From positions 1-49,581 of the IMG/VR virus record IMGVR_UViG_3300037242_000110: DNA of 49,581 nt; one strand, given 5' to 3'. Positions 31,443 through 39,097 of the stretch are shown in pieces. The notes under the pieces were generated by a model that had not been told where the DNA came from, did not search any database, and saw only the letters and a program-made list of their open reading frames with translations. Made by a program: the position numbers and the translations under genes. Each line of letters opens with the position of its first letter. Within the stretch, counting starts at the first letter, position 1. The DNA is from a virus.

Positions 31443-32123
31443 ATGTCATTCTCGCAGGTAACTGTCACAGATCAACTGATAGGAGCGAACGGACAGCCGT
31501 TGGTTGGTGCGCCGGTTACGGCGACGCTGTCCGGTATTATCCAAAACAGCGGTGCAGCATTCACCAACCTCGTCCGAACGGCTGTTACGAATCGATCAGG
31601 TGTATTCCTTATCACCGTACCGGCTAACACCGACCAAGGTACGGCACCTCCAGGATCGTATTACACCTTCACATGTCCTGCCGCCGAACTGGACTCTGAG
31701 GTGATCGTCTCACCGCCGGCCATCGGCAGCACCGTGAGGTTGTCTCAGTTGGCTGCAGCTCCAAGCGCTACGGGCGAGGTTCTGTCCGTCTTCGGGCGTA
31801 CAGGTGCCGTGGTAGCCAAAGACGGTGATTATCCGTTGGGAGCGTATAGCGGAAAAACCGAACGCACAACAGGTGCCGAACACGAAGAGTCTTCTACATG
31901 CCGTACGCTCGTTACGCTCACTATTGAAACGAAAAGCGTTACACGGACAGTTGTCGAAGCCTTGTCGGACGGAGTGTTCGTTGGCAAGACAGGCGACTCT
32001 GTGACCTCAGCAGGTGAGAGCGTCTTGTCGATGACCTTTGCGGTTGCGGCCGGTGAGAAGTGGGAACTGGTAGTCCTCGAAGGAACCGTGGAAAAGCTCT
32101 ACTCATCTTCTGTGGAATTCTAA
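31443..32123 (+). CDS. Virion decoration or fibre-like protein
   Basis: AGGAAGG precedes the ATG at 31443. The 226-residue product opens with an Ig-like/carboxypeptidase-regulatory fold (VTDQLIGANGQPLVGAPVTATLSG, AVTNRSGVFLITVPANT), followed by VFGRTGAVVAKDGDYPLGAY, a linker motif frequent in phage fibres and decoration proteins, and a beta-rich C-terminal domain. It lies among head genes, so capsid decoration is the first guess. Confidence 0.6.
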   Translation: MSFSQVTVTDQLIGANGQPLVGAPVTATLSGIIQNSGAAFTNLVRTAVTNRSGVFLITVPANTDQGTAPPGSYYTFTCPAAELDSEVIVSPPAIGSTVRLSQLAAAPSATGEVLSVFGRTGAVVAKDGDYPLGAYSGKTERTTGAEHEESSTCRTLVTLTIETKSVTRTVVEALSDGVFVGKTGDSVTSAGESVLSMTFAVAAGEKWELVVLEGTVEKLYSSSVEF

Positions 32124-32124
32124 C

Positions 32125-32625
32125 ATGAACGAGGTGCTGATAGACGGTATTCGCTACGTGCCGAGCGAGCCCGCGCAGGCATTGACCACCAACCTCGCGG
32201 GTATAAATCTGCTCAAGGCATCAAAGAGCAAACGCTTTTCGCTTGGCGTCGCTTACCCGGCAATGAAGGCGGATGTGTCGAGGGCACAGGACGGGCATGT
32301 CGATTTCGTCTCGCCTGAGGTGCTGGAGCAGACTGCCTGGCGGTGGATGTCCAAGGGCGACATTGGCTTGTTTCACCGTGACGGTACAGAGGGGCATGCC
32401 AAGCCTGTCGAGAGCTACATCTACCGCGGCCCGGACTGGCACATCTCATCCCCTGTGGACGGCAAGGATTACGTCGTCAAGGCCGGCGACTGGATGCTCG
32501 GTACGATCTGGGATGAGTACGGCTGGGATCTTGTAGAGCAGGGCCTGGTGAAGGGTTGGTCTCCAGAGGGCGGCGCACGACGGATTACACCTGACGCTAC
32601 TCGCCTGGCTCAGTTGCGCGTCTAA
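32125..32625 (+). CDS. XkdF-like prohead protease
   Basis: The 166-residue product has VAYPAMKADVSRAQDGHVDF, LEQTAWRWMSKGDIGLFHRDG, ESYIYRGPDW, GDWMLGTIWDEYGWDLVEQG and GWSPEGGARR, the sequence of landmarks in XkdF-type putative serine proteases. Such enzymes cut the scaffold during head maturation. The scaffold gene is the next plus-strand gene, after two antisense genes. The last 34 bases of this gene are repeated at 33078-33111. Confidence 0.8.
   Translation: MNEVLIDGIRYVPSEPAQALTTNLAGINLLKASKSKRFSLGVAYPAMKADVSRAQDGHVDFVSPEVLEQTAWRWMSKGDIGLFHRDGTEGHAKPVESYIYRGPDWHISSPVDGKDYVVKAGDWMLGTIWDEYGWDLVEQGLVKGWSPEGGARRITPDATRLAQLRV
32592..32625 (+). repeat. Left-flank repeat A (end of protease gene)
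   Basis: TGACGCTACTCGCCTGGCTC and what follows to 32625 recur at 33078-33111 with about four mismatches. On the minus strand each copy supplies the last codons of an antisense gene (ATEPGE or ATEPSE and TAG). Confidence 0.85.
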
Positions 32626-33028
32626 GTAGTTCCGCATAGACGTCCACTGATAGCACAACGGCCCGGAGTTGGTTGTGCTTCATTAGAACAAACTTTTCAG
32701 CCTCGCCGCGATCAAGACGGTCGATCAACGTGTTGAGTTCGCGCATCGCATCTCGCACCGTGTATAGCTCGGCGTTGGATGTGGAAACTCTAGGGGCATT
32801 ACTCACTCGTGCAGTTATAGAGCCGCGACTCGTTGGAGGCAGCAGGTTCAGGGGCTCACGCCTACACCTGTAGATCCACTTCGCCGCCTGTGAAGGCGTG
32901 ATGTTGAAGTGCTCGCTGACCGCCAGTCTTGGCGGTGCGTCTTGCGTGACTGCTTGGAGGTAAACGTCCGCAACCTCCTTGAAGTGTGCGCGGTTGTATG
33001 TAGGTGGGCGACCAATCTTTTTGGGCAT
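32597..33028 (-). CDS. HTH plus Phd/YefM-like antitoxin-type regulator, antisense in head operon
   Basis: Start taken at the ATG 33028 (MPKKIGRPPTYN); an ATG at 33046 is possible. The 143-residue product has an N-terminal helix-turn-helix (RLAVSEHFNITPSQAAKWIYR) and a C-terminal part like Phd/YefM antitoxins (AELYTVRDAMRELNTLIDRL, LMKHNQLRAVVLSVDVYAELL). No toxin gene lies beside it. A TATGAT -10-like box lies 12 bases before the start and no Shine-Dalgarno is seen, so the mRNA may be nearly leaderless. Its 3' end is antisense to the protease gene end. Confidence 0.65.
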   Translation of the reverse strand: MPKKIGRPPTYNRAHFKEVADVYLQAVTQDAPPRLAVSEHFNITPSQAAKWIYRCRREPLNLLPPTSRGSITARVSNAPRVSTSNAELYTVRDAMRELNTLIDRLDRGEAEKFVLMKHNQLRAVVLSVDVYAELLRRATEPGE

Positions 33029-33038
33029 GTACGTCAAT

Positions 33039-33081
33039 CGTATCATAAAGGAGCTGATCGCGTGAGCGACACCGACGTGAC
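33039..33081 (+). repeat. Right-flank repeat B' (copy of scaffold gene start)
   Basis: It matches 33359-33401 at 40 of 43 bases and includes AAAGGAGCTGATCGC, the GTG and codons for VSDTDVT. This copy is not followed by the scaffold; repeat A' begins within its last bases. Confidence 0.9.
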
Positions 33082-33111
33082 GCTACTCGCTTGGCTCAGT
33101 TGCGGGTTTAG
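33078..33111 (+). repeat. Left-flank repeat A' (copy of protease gene end)
   Basis: Second copy of 32592-32625, fused directly to B'. The fused B'-A' junction separates the two antisense genes and creates a plus-strand decoy start (GTG 33062) with no protein-like continuation. Confidence 0.85.
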
Positions 33112-33346
33112 CTGTTGGCAGTCCCTTAGCGAGATTTGTAATCAATTCAGCGTAGGCGCGTGCGTGCTCGCCGGTCGGGCGTTGCCGGCCGTTGAGCCAC
33201 TTGCTAGCTGTAACAGGGTGTACACCACACCATGCTGCGACCTCCTTCACTTGCACGCCTCGCAGATAGCACGCTCGTTTAGCCGCCGCGGGATCAGGCA
33301 GCGGTGGATGACTATTTACAACTGCTCGTATGTTTGATTTTTCCAT
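33083..33346 (-). CDS. Xre/Cro-like HTH regulator, antisense in head operon
   Basis: The 87-residue product has a helix-turn-helix of the Cro/CI type: LRGVQVKEVAAWCGVHPVTASKWLNGRQRPT, given here in outline, followed by ARAYAELITNLAKGL. It has no ribosome-binding site close to the ATG. Its last residues ATEPSE come from antisense repeat A'. Being opposite to the head operon and flanked by duplicated junctions, it looks like an inserted regulatory gene (moron), perhaps for immunity. Targets are unknown. Confidence 0.7.
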   Translation of the reverse strand: MEKSNIRAVVNSHPPLPDPAAAKRACYLRGVQVKEVAAWCGVHPVTASKWLNGRQRPTGEHARAYAELITNLAKGLPTAKPATEPSE

Positions 33347-33358
33347 AACGCATGTAAG

Positions 33359-33401
33359 CGTACCACAAAGGAGCTGATCGCGTGAGCGATACCGACGTGA
33401 C
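33359..33401 (+). repeat. Right-flank repeat B (true scaffold gene start)
   Basis: Partner of 33039-33081 at an offset of exactly 320 bases, three mismatches. It contains the ribosome-binding site and start of the scaffold gene; its antisense strand lies just upstream of the Xre-like gene. Confidence 0.9.
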
Positions 33402-35355
33402 CGAGATCACAGAGTTGGAGGCCACCAAGGTAGCTGGCGTGGCATCTCCGGCCAATGGAACACCGTTTCTGCTGCTCAAGGCGGCAGAGGACGCAAAGGA
33501 AGACTGCCCGACGTGTAAAGGCAAGGGCACGATCCTCGAAGGCAACAGGAAATGCCCGGACTGTAAAGGCTCTGGTGAACAAGCTGCCAAGTCCGATTCC
33601 GCTGAGGCAGACGCAGAGGAAGAGGAGGTGACGGAATCCAAAGCGGAGAAGAAGATTGCCGCCTGGCAGGATGCAGCGAAGGAGGAAGCCGCAGAGTGGG
33701 AGGCGTTGGATAAGGCGCTTAGTGACTCCGACCGTGAAAAGATGCCTGCGAGCTCGTTCGCCTTCATCGACAAGAACGGCAAGCGCCACCTGCCTGTGCA
33801 TGATGAAGGACATGTGAAATCAGCGCTTGGACGCTTCAACCAGCAAGACTTCTCCGAAGCCAAGGGCGATCCGGCTGACGCCAAGAAAAAAGCAGCGGCC
33901 AAGATACTCTCCGCAGCGAAAACGCACGGTATTGAAGTCGACGCCAAGGCCAACGTCAGCGAAGCGGCCAAGAAGGCGATCGAGGAGCTTGAAGCGCTCG
34001 CCAAGTCGCCAGGTGTACCCGATGAGTCCGTGCAAGAACCGAAGGTAGCCGGGCATCTTGACTCCGGTAAATCTGGCTTGTCGGGGTCTCTGGCTGTCGG
34101 TACAGCTACACCTCCAAGCGACTCGGCGTTGACGCTAGGCGGCAAGACCACAGCCAACATCTCCGCGCTCGAGGCTAAGGTGACAAACACCCCGACCGCA
34201 GGTCTTCAGGGCGTAACAGACGGCGCGGGGATCATCAACCCGCAGGCGATGGCCAAGGGCGTTGCGGTCGCCTCACTGTTTGCCGCAATGGAGCAGATCG
34301 AGCAACAGCGCGAGCTCGCAAAGACCGGCGGCTTCATGGAGGCTACAGGTGACGCGGCGCTTACACCTGGATCGATGCCGTGGGAGTCATACGACGCTGC
34401 CACCTTGAAACAGATAGCCGAATGTCTGGCGAACTGTTGCAATGCGCTCGACCATATGGCTAGCCGCGAGCGCGAAGAGGGCGTCGTCGCCAATACGGGC
34501 GACATGGCCAACGCCTGGGATCTTGAAGAAGCCGGCACGGCGCTCGATTACGCCCTAGGTGTAGTTGCGCGGCTGAGCTTCCACGAGGCTGTTGAGAGTG
34601 AAGCTGCCAAGAGTGCTGCGGATGAATCCGTGGCAAAGGTTGGCAGGAAGCTCTCAGGCAAGACCGCGGACGCATTGCGCGCCGCGCGCGACCACCTCAA
34701 CGCCGTAATTGACGGCGCTGACAATGACGACCAGGCCGGCGATGCCGGCTCGACCGAGGAGCAAGAAATGGCACTTACCGTTACAAAGGACGAGCTTGGC
34801 GAGCTGGTAGTGAAGTCCGTCAAGGCCGTTATCGAGGAGGAAAAGGCAGCAAAGAAGGCCAAGAAGAAAGCCGCCGCAGAAGAGGCCGCCAAGAACGCCA
34901 ACAACGGCGGCGACATCTCAGAGGCTGACATCAAACCGACCAGCGGGCACGACGCCGATGACATTCAGGCGGTCGGCAGCTCAGTCGACCCGACGTTCGT
35001 GAACAAGGGCGCCGCCGACGGTGAGGGCGATGAGACGTTCACAAAGCAGGTAGCAGGCCAGCTCGAGACACTGACCAAGGGTTTGTCAGATGTACAGGAG
35101 ATGGTGACCAGGTTCGCCAAGCGTCCCCGCTCAGGCGGTCCATCGCTTGACGGCCAGCCGCGCGGGCTCGCACCCGCGCTAGAGGGCCGTCTGGGCGACG
35201 CGACCAAGGGCGTAGACGACGGTGAACTTGAAGCTCTCCAGAAGTCCTTTGACGAGGCAACCGACCCGCGCCAGAAAGAGCAGGCCGGTGAGGTGCTGAC
35301 GAAGGCGCGTCTCGTCCGCGAGATCATGGCAGGTAAGTACGGAGTGCCTCGCTAA
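33382..35355 (+). CDS. Capsid scaffold-type protein with DnaJ-like zinc motif
   Basis: GTG start after AAAGGAG. The 657-residue product opens with VAGVASPANGTPFLLLKAA, as in XkdF-associated proteins, then CPTCKGKG and CPDCKGSG (about 41-64), one zinc unit of the DnaJ type. A segment AFIDKNGKRHLPVHDEGHVKSALGRF in outline resembles DUF6582. The rest is Ala/Lys/Glu-rich coiled coil, ending in RLVREIMAGKYGVPR. It lies directly before the capsid gene, where scaffolds are encoded. An internal start at 34768 may produce a shorter scaffold. Confidence 0.75.
   Translation: MSDTDVTEITELEATKVAGVASPANGTPFLLLKAAEDAKEDCPTCKGKGTILEGNRKCPDCKGSGEQAAKSDSAEADAEEEEVTESKAEKKIAAWQDAAKEEAAEWEALDKALSDSDREKMPASSFAFIDKNGKRHLPVHDEGHVKSALGRFNQQDFSEAKGDPADAKKKAAAKILSAAKTHGIEVDAKANVSEAAKKAIEELEALAKSPGVPDESVQEPKVAGHLDSGKSGLSGSLAVGTATPPSDSALTLGGKTTANISALEAKVTNTPTAGLQGVTDGAGIINPQAMAKGVAVASLFAAMEQIEQQRELAKTGGFMEATGDAALTPGSMPWESYDAATLKQIAECLANCCNALDHMASREREEGVVANTGDMANAWDLEEAGTALDYALGVVARLSFHEAVESEAAKSAADESVAKVGRKLSGKTADALRAARDHLNAVIDGADNDDQAGDAGSTEEQEMALTVTKDELGELVVKSVKAVIEEEKAAKKAKKKAAAEEAAKNANNGGDISEADIKPTSGHDADDIQAVGSSVDPTFVNKGAADGEGDETFTKQVAGQLETLTKGLSDVQEMVTRFAKRPRSGGPSLDGQPRGLAPALEGRLGDATKGVDDGELEALQKSFDEATDPRQKEQAGEVLTKARLVREIMAGKYGVPR
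34768..35355 (+). CDS. Possible nested scaffold from internal start
   Basis: An in-frame ATG at 34768 is preceded by GAGGAGCAAGAA. It would give a 195-residue protein starting MALTVTKDELGELVVKSVKA, with a Lys/Ala-rich coiled coil (EEEKAAKKAKKKAAAEEAAKN in outline), the usual look of scaffold proteins. Nested scaffolds sharing the C-terminus of a larger protein are known in lambda (Nu3 within C). Here it is an inference from the ribosome-binding site and composition. Confidence 0.45.
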   Translation: MALTVTKDELGELVVKSVKAVIEEEKAAKKAKKKAAAEEAAKNANNGGDISEADIKPTSGHDADDIQAVGSSVDPTFVNKGAADGEGDETFTKQVAGQLETLTKGLSDVQEMVTRFAKRPRSGGPSLDGQPRGLAPALEGRLGDATKGVDDGELEALQKSFDEATDPRQKEQAGEVLTKARLVREIMAGKYGVPR

Positions 35356-35394
35356 AACAAACCCCTAGTTATGTAGAAGGGAAGTGAAATCACC

Positions 35395-36933
35395 TTGGGT
35401 ACTACTGCTCTTGAGTTGCAGCAGGTAACCGAGGAGACCTTGGAGCAGGTGTGGAAGTCCCAGACGTCAGGTATTCTGGCGTCCACGGGTCTGTATGGCT
35501 ATGACCTCTCCGGTCTCGTCGCGCAAGTCCCGGTCAACGTGCCGGCACGTAACAACACCTCAGCATTTCCACGCTCGATTGCCGGGGTCGGTAGCGAAGC
35601 GGCTGTATGGCGTGCGCTGCTGAACATCAACAACCAGCAGCAGGACGCGGCTGTCGGGCTGGACTTCGCCGGTACGCTGGCGAAGGTCAATCTCGTCAAC
35701 TGCTTCGCTCCGTACAGGCCGTTGGCAAAGGCGGGGCGTGTGACGCTCGACGCACAGGCGCTCTCACGCAACTACGCCGACGCGCTGGCGGTGGACACAC
35801 TGCAGACGCTCAACCAGTTGTTCATCTCACAGGACATGCACATCATCAACTCGCAGGACTGGCCGCTAGGCAAACCGTCGAAGCCTACGTTGGTGTTCTC
35901 GGAAACCGGCGGTACGATCAAAAAAGGCGAAAAAGTGCAGGTGTCTGTGGCCGTACGCTCAGGCGCCAACTACTTCGTCGGCGGTCCTGTGCTCGAAGAC
36001 GCCGAAGTGCCGCTGTCCGGATCCACGGAAGGCTCCGAACTGGAAACGATCGAAACGAAAACGACAGAAACCGGCTCGATCGTTGCCTCACACGCGGCGG
36101 TCAAGGGCGGCGTCGCTTATGACTGGTACGTCGGTAAAGAAGGCGGAGAAAAGTATTACTACACAACCACCACAGTCGCACAGGTCACGATCAAAACGAT
36201 ACCGACCAAAGCGGAAGCGCTGCCGTCACTGCCGCTGCTCAGTGCAACCGCTCCGCCGGCAACGTACAAACTGCTGACGGAAAGGACTCCAAAAGACACG
36301 TCGTACAGTAACAACTGGTACAATGGGGTCATCGCCTCGACGCTCGGCGACTATGGGGCTGCCGGCCCTGTGAAACCAGGTGAAGGCGAAGGCTCGGGTG
36401 CAACGTTCATCGACTACGGTGGAAACCCAATCGAAGGTGAAGGCGCGAGCATCACGCTCCTCGATCAGATCAACGACGAACTGTGGTCGTCGGTGCAGCT
36501 CTCGCCGACTGCCTACATGATGAACTCAAAGCAGGGTGACGAGATCACAGACAAGCTGCTTGGCACCTCTGCCGCGACGACGTTCCTGCCGCCGACGGAT
36601 GCCGCTGCCAGGACCAACCTGGCCGGTGGTGGGTACGTTGGCACGTATGTAAACAAGGCAGCCGGCGGTGTTCAGGTCTCGATCGAGATACACCCTCGCG
36701 TCCCGCCTGGCACGATCATCGCTCGCACCGATCGCGTTCCCTTCCCCGGGAGCAACATCGGCTCGGCGTTCGACGTCCGTTGCCAGTACGACACGATGCA
36801 GTTCGACTACGCCGCAAACTACAACCCCGGCCACATCGGCGGCGGTCCTCGATACGATTACGAGATCCGCTCCATGGAAACGCTGCGCAACTTCGCACCT
36901 GTTGCTCAGGCCGTAGCCTGTAACATCAAATAA
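35395..36933 (+). CDS. Major capsid protein, HK97-like
   Basis: TTG start with AAGGGAAGTG upstream. The 512-residue protein has an N-terminal helix (ELQQVTEETLEQVWKSQ), the E-loop/P-domain segment (TSAFPRSIAGVGSEAAVWRALLN in outline) and a C-terminal beta-rich A-domain ending YDYEIRSMETLRNFAPVAQAVACNI. Between about 180 and 290 lies an extra beta-rich insertion (KPSKPTLVFSETGG onward, with runs of Thr and Glu) that looks like an Ig-like surface domain. It is the most likely capsid subunit by position and length; fold assignment is by pattern. Confidence 0.82.
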   Translation: MGTTALELQQVTEETLEQVWKSQTSGILASTGLYGYDLSGLVAQVPVNVPARNNTSAFPRSIAGVGSEAAVWRALLNINNQQQDAAVGLDFAGTLAKVNLVNCFAPYRPLAKAGRVTLDAQALSRNYADALAVDTLQTLNQLFISQDMHIINSQDWPLGKPSKPTLVFSETGGTIKKGEKVQVSVAVRSGANYFVGGPVLEDAEVPLSGSTEGSELETIETKTTETGSIVASHAAVKGGVAYDWYVGKEGGEKYYYTTTTVAQVTIKTIPTKAEALPSLPLLSATAPPATYKLLTERTPKDTSYSNNWYNGVIASTLGDYGAAGPVKPGEGEGSGATFIDYGGNPIEGEGASITLLDQINDELWSSVQLSPTAYMMNSKQGDEITDKLLGTSAATTFLPPTDAAARTNLAGGGYVGTYVNKAAGGVQVSIEIHPRVPPGTIIARTDRVPFPGSNIGSAFDVRCQYDTMQFDYAANYNPGHIGGGPRYDYEIRSMETLRNFAPVAQAVACNIK

Positions 36934-36940
36934 GCGAAAG

Positions 36941-36985
36941 GGCCTGACCGTCGGGTAAAGTGAGTGAAAACCCGACGGTCAGGCC
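36941..36985. terminator. 16-bp perfect hairpin after the capsid gene
   Basis: GGCCTGACCGTCGGGT (36941-36956) and ACCCGACGGTCAGGCC (36970-36985) pair perfectly around a 13-base loop. No U-tract follows on the plus strand, so it may attenuate, block 3' decay or be processed, leaving the capsid mRNA more abundant than downstream genes. Confidence 0.65.
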
Positions 36986-37014
36986 GAAGGATTATACACC
37001 TAGGAGGCAGCAAC

Positions 37015-37296
37015 GTGAAGATCTATCAAGTCATCGCAACCGAGGAGCTCAGACACGAAGTCGACCCGATCAAGGGCGTACGCGCACGCAAGGAGACTGT
37101 GCTCGCCCGCGGCGGGTCGACGTCTATCGCAGACGGTGAGGGCGGCACGTATGAGATCGGCCCTGATGGGTCGTTCGAGGTGCCCGACGAGCTAGGCCAC
37201 TTCCTACTCAAGCAGCCCGGCTGGTACGAGGGTGTAAATCCTCTCGGCGGTCCCACACCTGCCGAGGCTCCGAAGACGAAGAGCGAGAAGAGCTAG
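37015..37296 (+). CDS. Small head protein, hypothetical
   Basis: GTG start after TAGGAGGC. The 93-residue product has a beta-rich core (KIYQVIATEELRHE, VLARGGSTSIADGEGGTYEIGPDGSFEVP) and a Pro-rich tail. Small proteins directly after the capsid gene are often head-completion or decoration proteins; no family is recognised. Confidence 0.65.
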   Translation: MKIYQVIATEELRHEVDPIKGVRARKETVLARGGSTSIADGEGGTYEIGPDGSFEVPDELGHFLLKQPGWYEGVNPLGGPTPAEAPKTKSEKS

Positions 37297-37484
37297 TCGT
37301 CTAGGGGATTCCAGGGTCGAACATAGGTAATCTCGCCGCAGGAGTCGATCATGTTGGGAGGCTGTACCAGACCCAACGAGTAGATGTCGTGTCCTTCTAG
37401 CGTGCGCTCAAGGTCGGCTGTGTCGTCTGCCGTCCAGTCCCGTGCGTGCTCCACATGTAGCTCTACACGAATGATTGATTGCAT
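37293..37484 (-). CDS. Small antisense gene in head operon
   Basis: The 63-residue product has MQSIIRVELHVEHARDW, then an acidic helix (DDTADLERTLEGH) and VRPWNPLDD. AAGGTG lies before its ATG and a TATGCT -10-like box just upstream, next to the ribosome site of the next plus-strand gene. It fills a gap that has no plus-strand gene, and its end overlaps the preceding gene by 4 bases. No family is recognised. Confidence 0.5.
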   Translation of the reverse strand: MQSIIRVELHVEHARDWTADDTADLERTLEGHDIYSLGLVQPPNMIDSCGEITYVRPWNPLDD

Positions 37485-37513
37485 CCGTACACCTTAGCAT
37501 AAGGCAGGTGTCA

Positions 37514-38509
37514 ATGAACGCCTTCGTCCCAGAATCCTTTGCAGAGCCGATCGTCAGCCCCGACACGGCTACGCTGTTCCGGCGTACGCCCTACATCTCG
37601 CCGAGCGAGTACAGGCAGACGCCTACGGCCGTCGGCACGCAGACGCTCGTGCCTGGAGGCTCGCCACAGGCTCAGGAAGCGGCGCTAGCGGCTGTGATCT
37701 CTCGAGCAAGCGACTGGCTGGACCTGATCTGCTTCCACAAAGCGGACGGCACGCTGGCAGCGAGCCCAACGACGGAATCGGGGTGGATCAAGCCGCGTGA
37801 AGAAGGCTCGCTTGCGCTCATCTGTAATTACAAGCCGATCCTAGAGGTCGACGCGCTTGCAGTTGGACCATCGCCGCAGAACCTTGCCAACATCGGCGCC
37901 ACCGCCTCCAAGAACATCACGATACAAGACCCGATCATTTGGCTGCAGTCCTGCGGCTTCGGACCGATCTTTCCAGGGTCGTCGGGGTACTCGATCGGCG
38001 CAGTTGGGCCTAACGGCAAGGTGTACGTCGTGTGGATCTACGTCAACGGCTACCCGCACACCTCACTCGCTGAGGAAGCCAAAGCCGGCGAAGACGTGCT
38101 ACACGTCGAACCTTCTAACCCCGGCGAGTCGAAGGTGTACGGTGTCTATGAAAACACACAACTTACGATCCACGATGGCGCGAACACGGAGGTGATTGTC
38201 GTCTCGGCTATCGAAGGGCTGACGCTGAAACTCACCGCGCCCTTGGCCTACGACCACACCTTGCCCGAAGCGCCGAACACCACCCGCGTCTCCGCTGTGC
38301 CTTGGGCTGTTGAGCAGGCGTGCATCTCGCTTACCTCTTTTCTCATCAAGAATCGCGGCTCGCGTGCGATGGTCCTGCCATCTTCACCTGGCGGTGGCGG
38401 ATCGCCGCCAAAGCAGGAAGACGGACAGGCTGGAGGCATGCGCGACTTCGACACTGCGTACGAGATCCTGCGTCCGTTTATTACGCCGTTTGTTCGGAGC
38501 TCGTCATGA
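37514..38509 (+). CDS. Head-tail connector/adaptor protein
   Basis: AGGCAGGTG precedes the ATG at 37514. The 331-residue product has helices typical of gp6-like adaptors (EAALAAVISRASDWLDLICF, PWAVEQACISLTSFLIKNRG) around a large beta-rich insertion (about 100-260: VYVVWIYVNGYPHTSL, GEDVLHVEPSNPGESKVYGVY). The C-terminus FDTAYEILRPFITPFV fits a connector helix. Its position between capsid and tail genes supports the role. Confidence 0.65.
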   Translation: MNAFVPESFAEPIVSPDTATLFRRTPYISPSEYRQTPTAVGTQTLVPGGSPQAQEAALAAVISRASDWLDLICFHKADGTLAASPTTESGWIKPREEGSLALICNYKPILEVDALAVGPSPQNLANIGATASKNITIQDPIIWLQSCGFGPIFPGSSGYSIGAVGPNGKVYVVWIYVNGYPHTSLAEEAKAGEDVLHVEPSNPGESKVYGVYENTQLTIHDGANTEVIVVSAIEGLTLKLTAPLAYDHTLPEAPNTTRVSAVPWAVEQACISLTSFLIKNRGSRAMVLPSSPGGGGSPPKQEDGQAGGMRDFDTAYEILRPFITPFVRSSS

Positions 38510-38568
38510 GTAAAAAAGGGTTGAAGAAAAAAGGACTCAAAAAACGGAAAAGCGGATGGGCCGTCTAG
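38506..38568 (+). CDS. Possible 20-residue basic peptide
   Basis: An ATG overlaps the upstream stop (ATGA) and opens a 20-residue peptide with the internal repeat KKGLKKKGLKK, ending SGWAV. It overlaps the next gene's start. It may be translated only as a coupling device between neighbours, or not at all. Confidence 0.3.
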   Translation: MSKKGLKKKGLKKRKSGWAV

Positions 38569-39071
38569 AAGTCCGAGAAGCGGTTGCGGCGTATTTCGCC
38601 GAAGCCGAACTGCCGTTCGTAGGTAAAGTGTTTCCCGCGCGCCCGACGATCATGGAAGAGGACGCATACCAAACGAGCATGTTGGGCGAAGCTGTAATGT
38701 CGGCGAATGGATCAAGCGCGGTGTTGGTAGTGAACATCACCGATGACACCCGTCAACGACGTGCGCTCGCAGGACGGGGAGCGGTGAATGATAGTTGGCT
38801 TCACAAGATGCACATGGAGGTGTTCTTCGGCAGCACGGGGGGCGAAGCAGAAATTGCGCAGAAAGACTACGACACGATCGTCGACGGCATGGTGAACTTG
38901 ATTCGTGCCAATGCCACCTTGAATTCGACACAGATTTGGTCGGCAGGTGAGTACGACATAGGCATCGAGCACAAACAAGGCGCCCCGTTCACCGGGGCAG
39001 ACGGACTGACTATATGCATTATCGGCGATGTCCTGTTTGATGCGTATGAGTGGATTGCTGGGCCCGTTTAG
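38556..39071 (+). CDS. Head-closure/tail-terminator-like protein
   Basis: The 171-residue product has an N-terminal helix (LEVREAVAAYFAEAE), a beta region (SSAVLVVNITDDTRQRRA, HKMHMEVFFGSTGG) and IVDGMVNLIRANATL, a layout shared by small tail-terminator and neck proteins. It lies between the adaptor and the tail tube. Assignment is by position and length, not by a clear motif. Confidence 0.5.
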   Translation: MGRLEVREAVAAYFAEAELPFVGKVFPARPTIMEEDAYQTSMLGEAVMSANGSSAVLVVNITDDTRQRRALAGRGAVNDSWLHKMHMEVFFGSTGGEAEIAQKDYDTIVDGMVNLIRANATLNSTQIWSAGEYDIGIEHKQGAPFTGADGLTICIIGDVLFDAYEWIAGPV

Positions 39072-39097
39072 GTAACGTGTAAACAAAGGAGACTCGA

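Noticed and set aside
32909-33337. Plus-strand frame beginning MSDTDVT at the GTG 33062
   Set aside because: It copies the scaffold start but then runs antisense to the Xre-like gene with Cys/Ser/Arg-rich, non-protein-like sequence; it arises from the B'-A' fusion.
33083-33346. Lysogeny module
   Set aside because: A Cro/CI-like repressor is present, but no integrase, excisionase, partition gene or attachment site was seen, so temperate life cannot be claimed.
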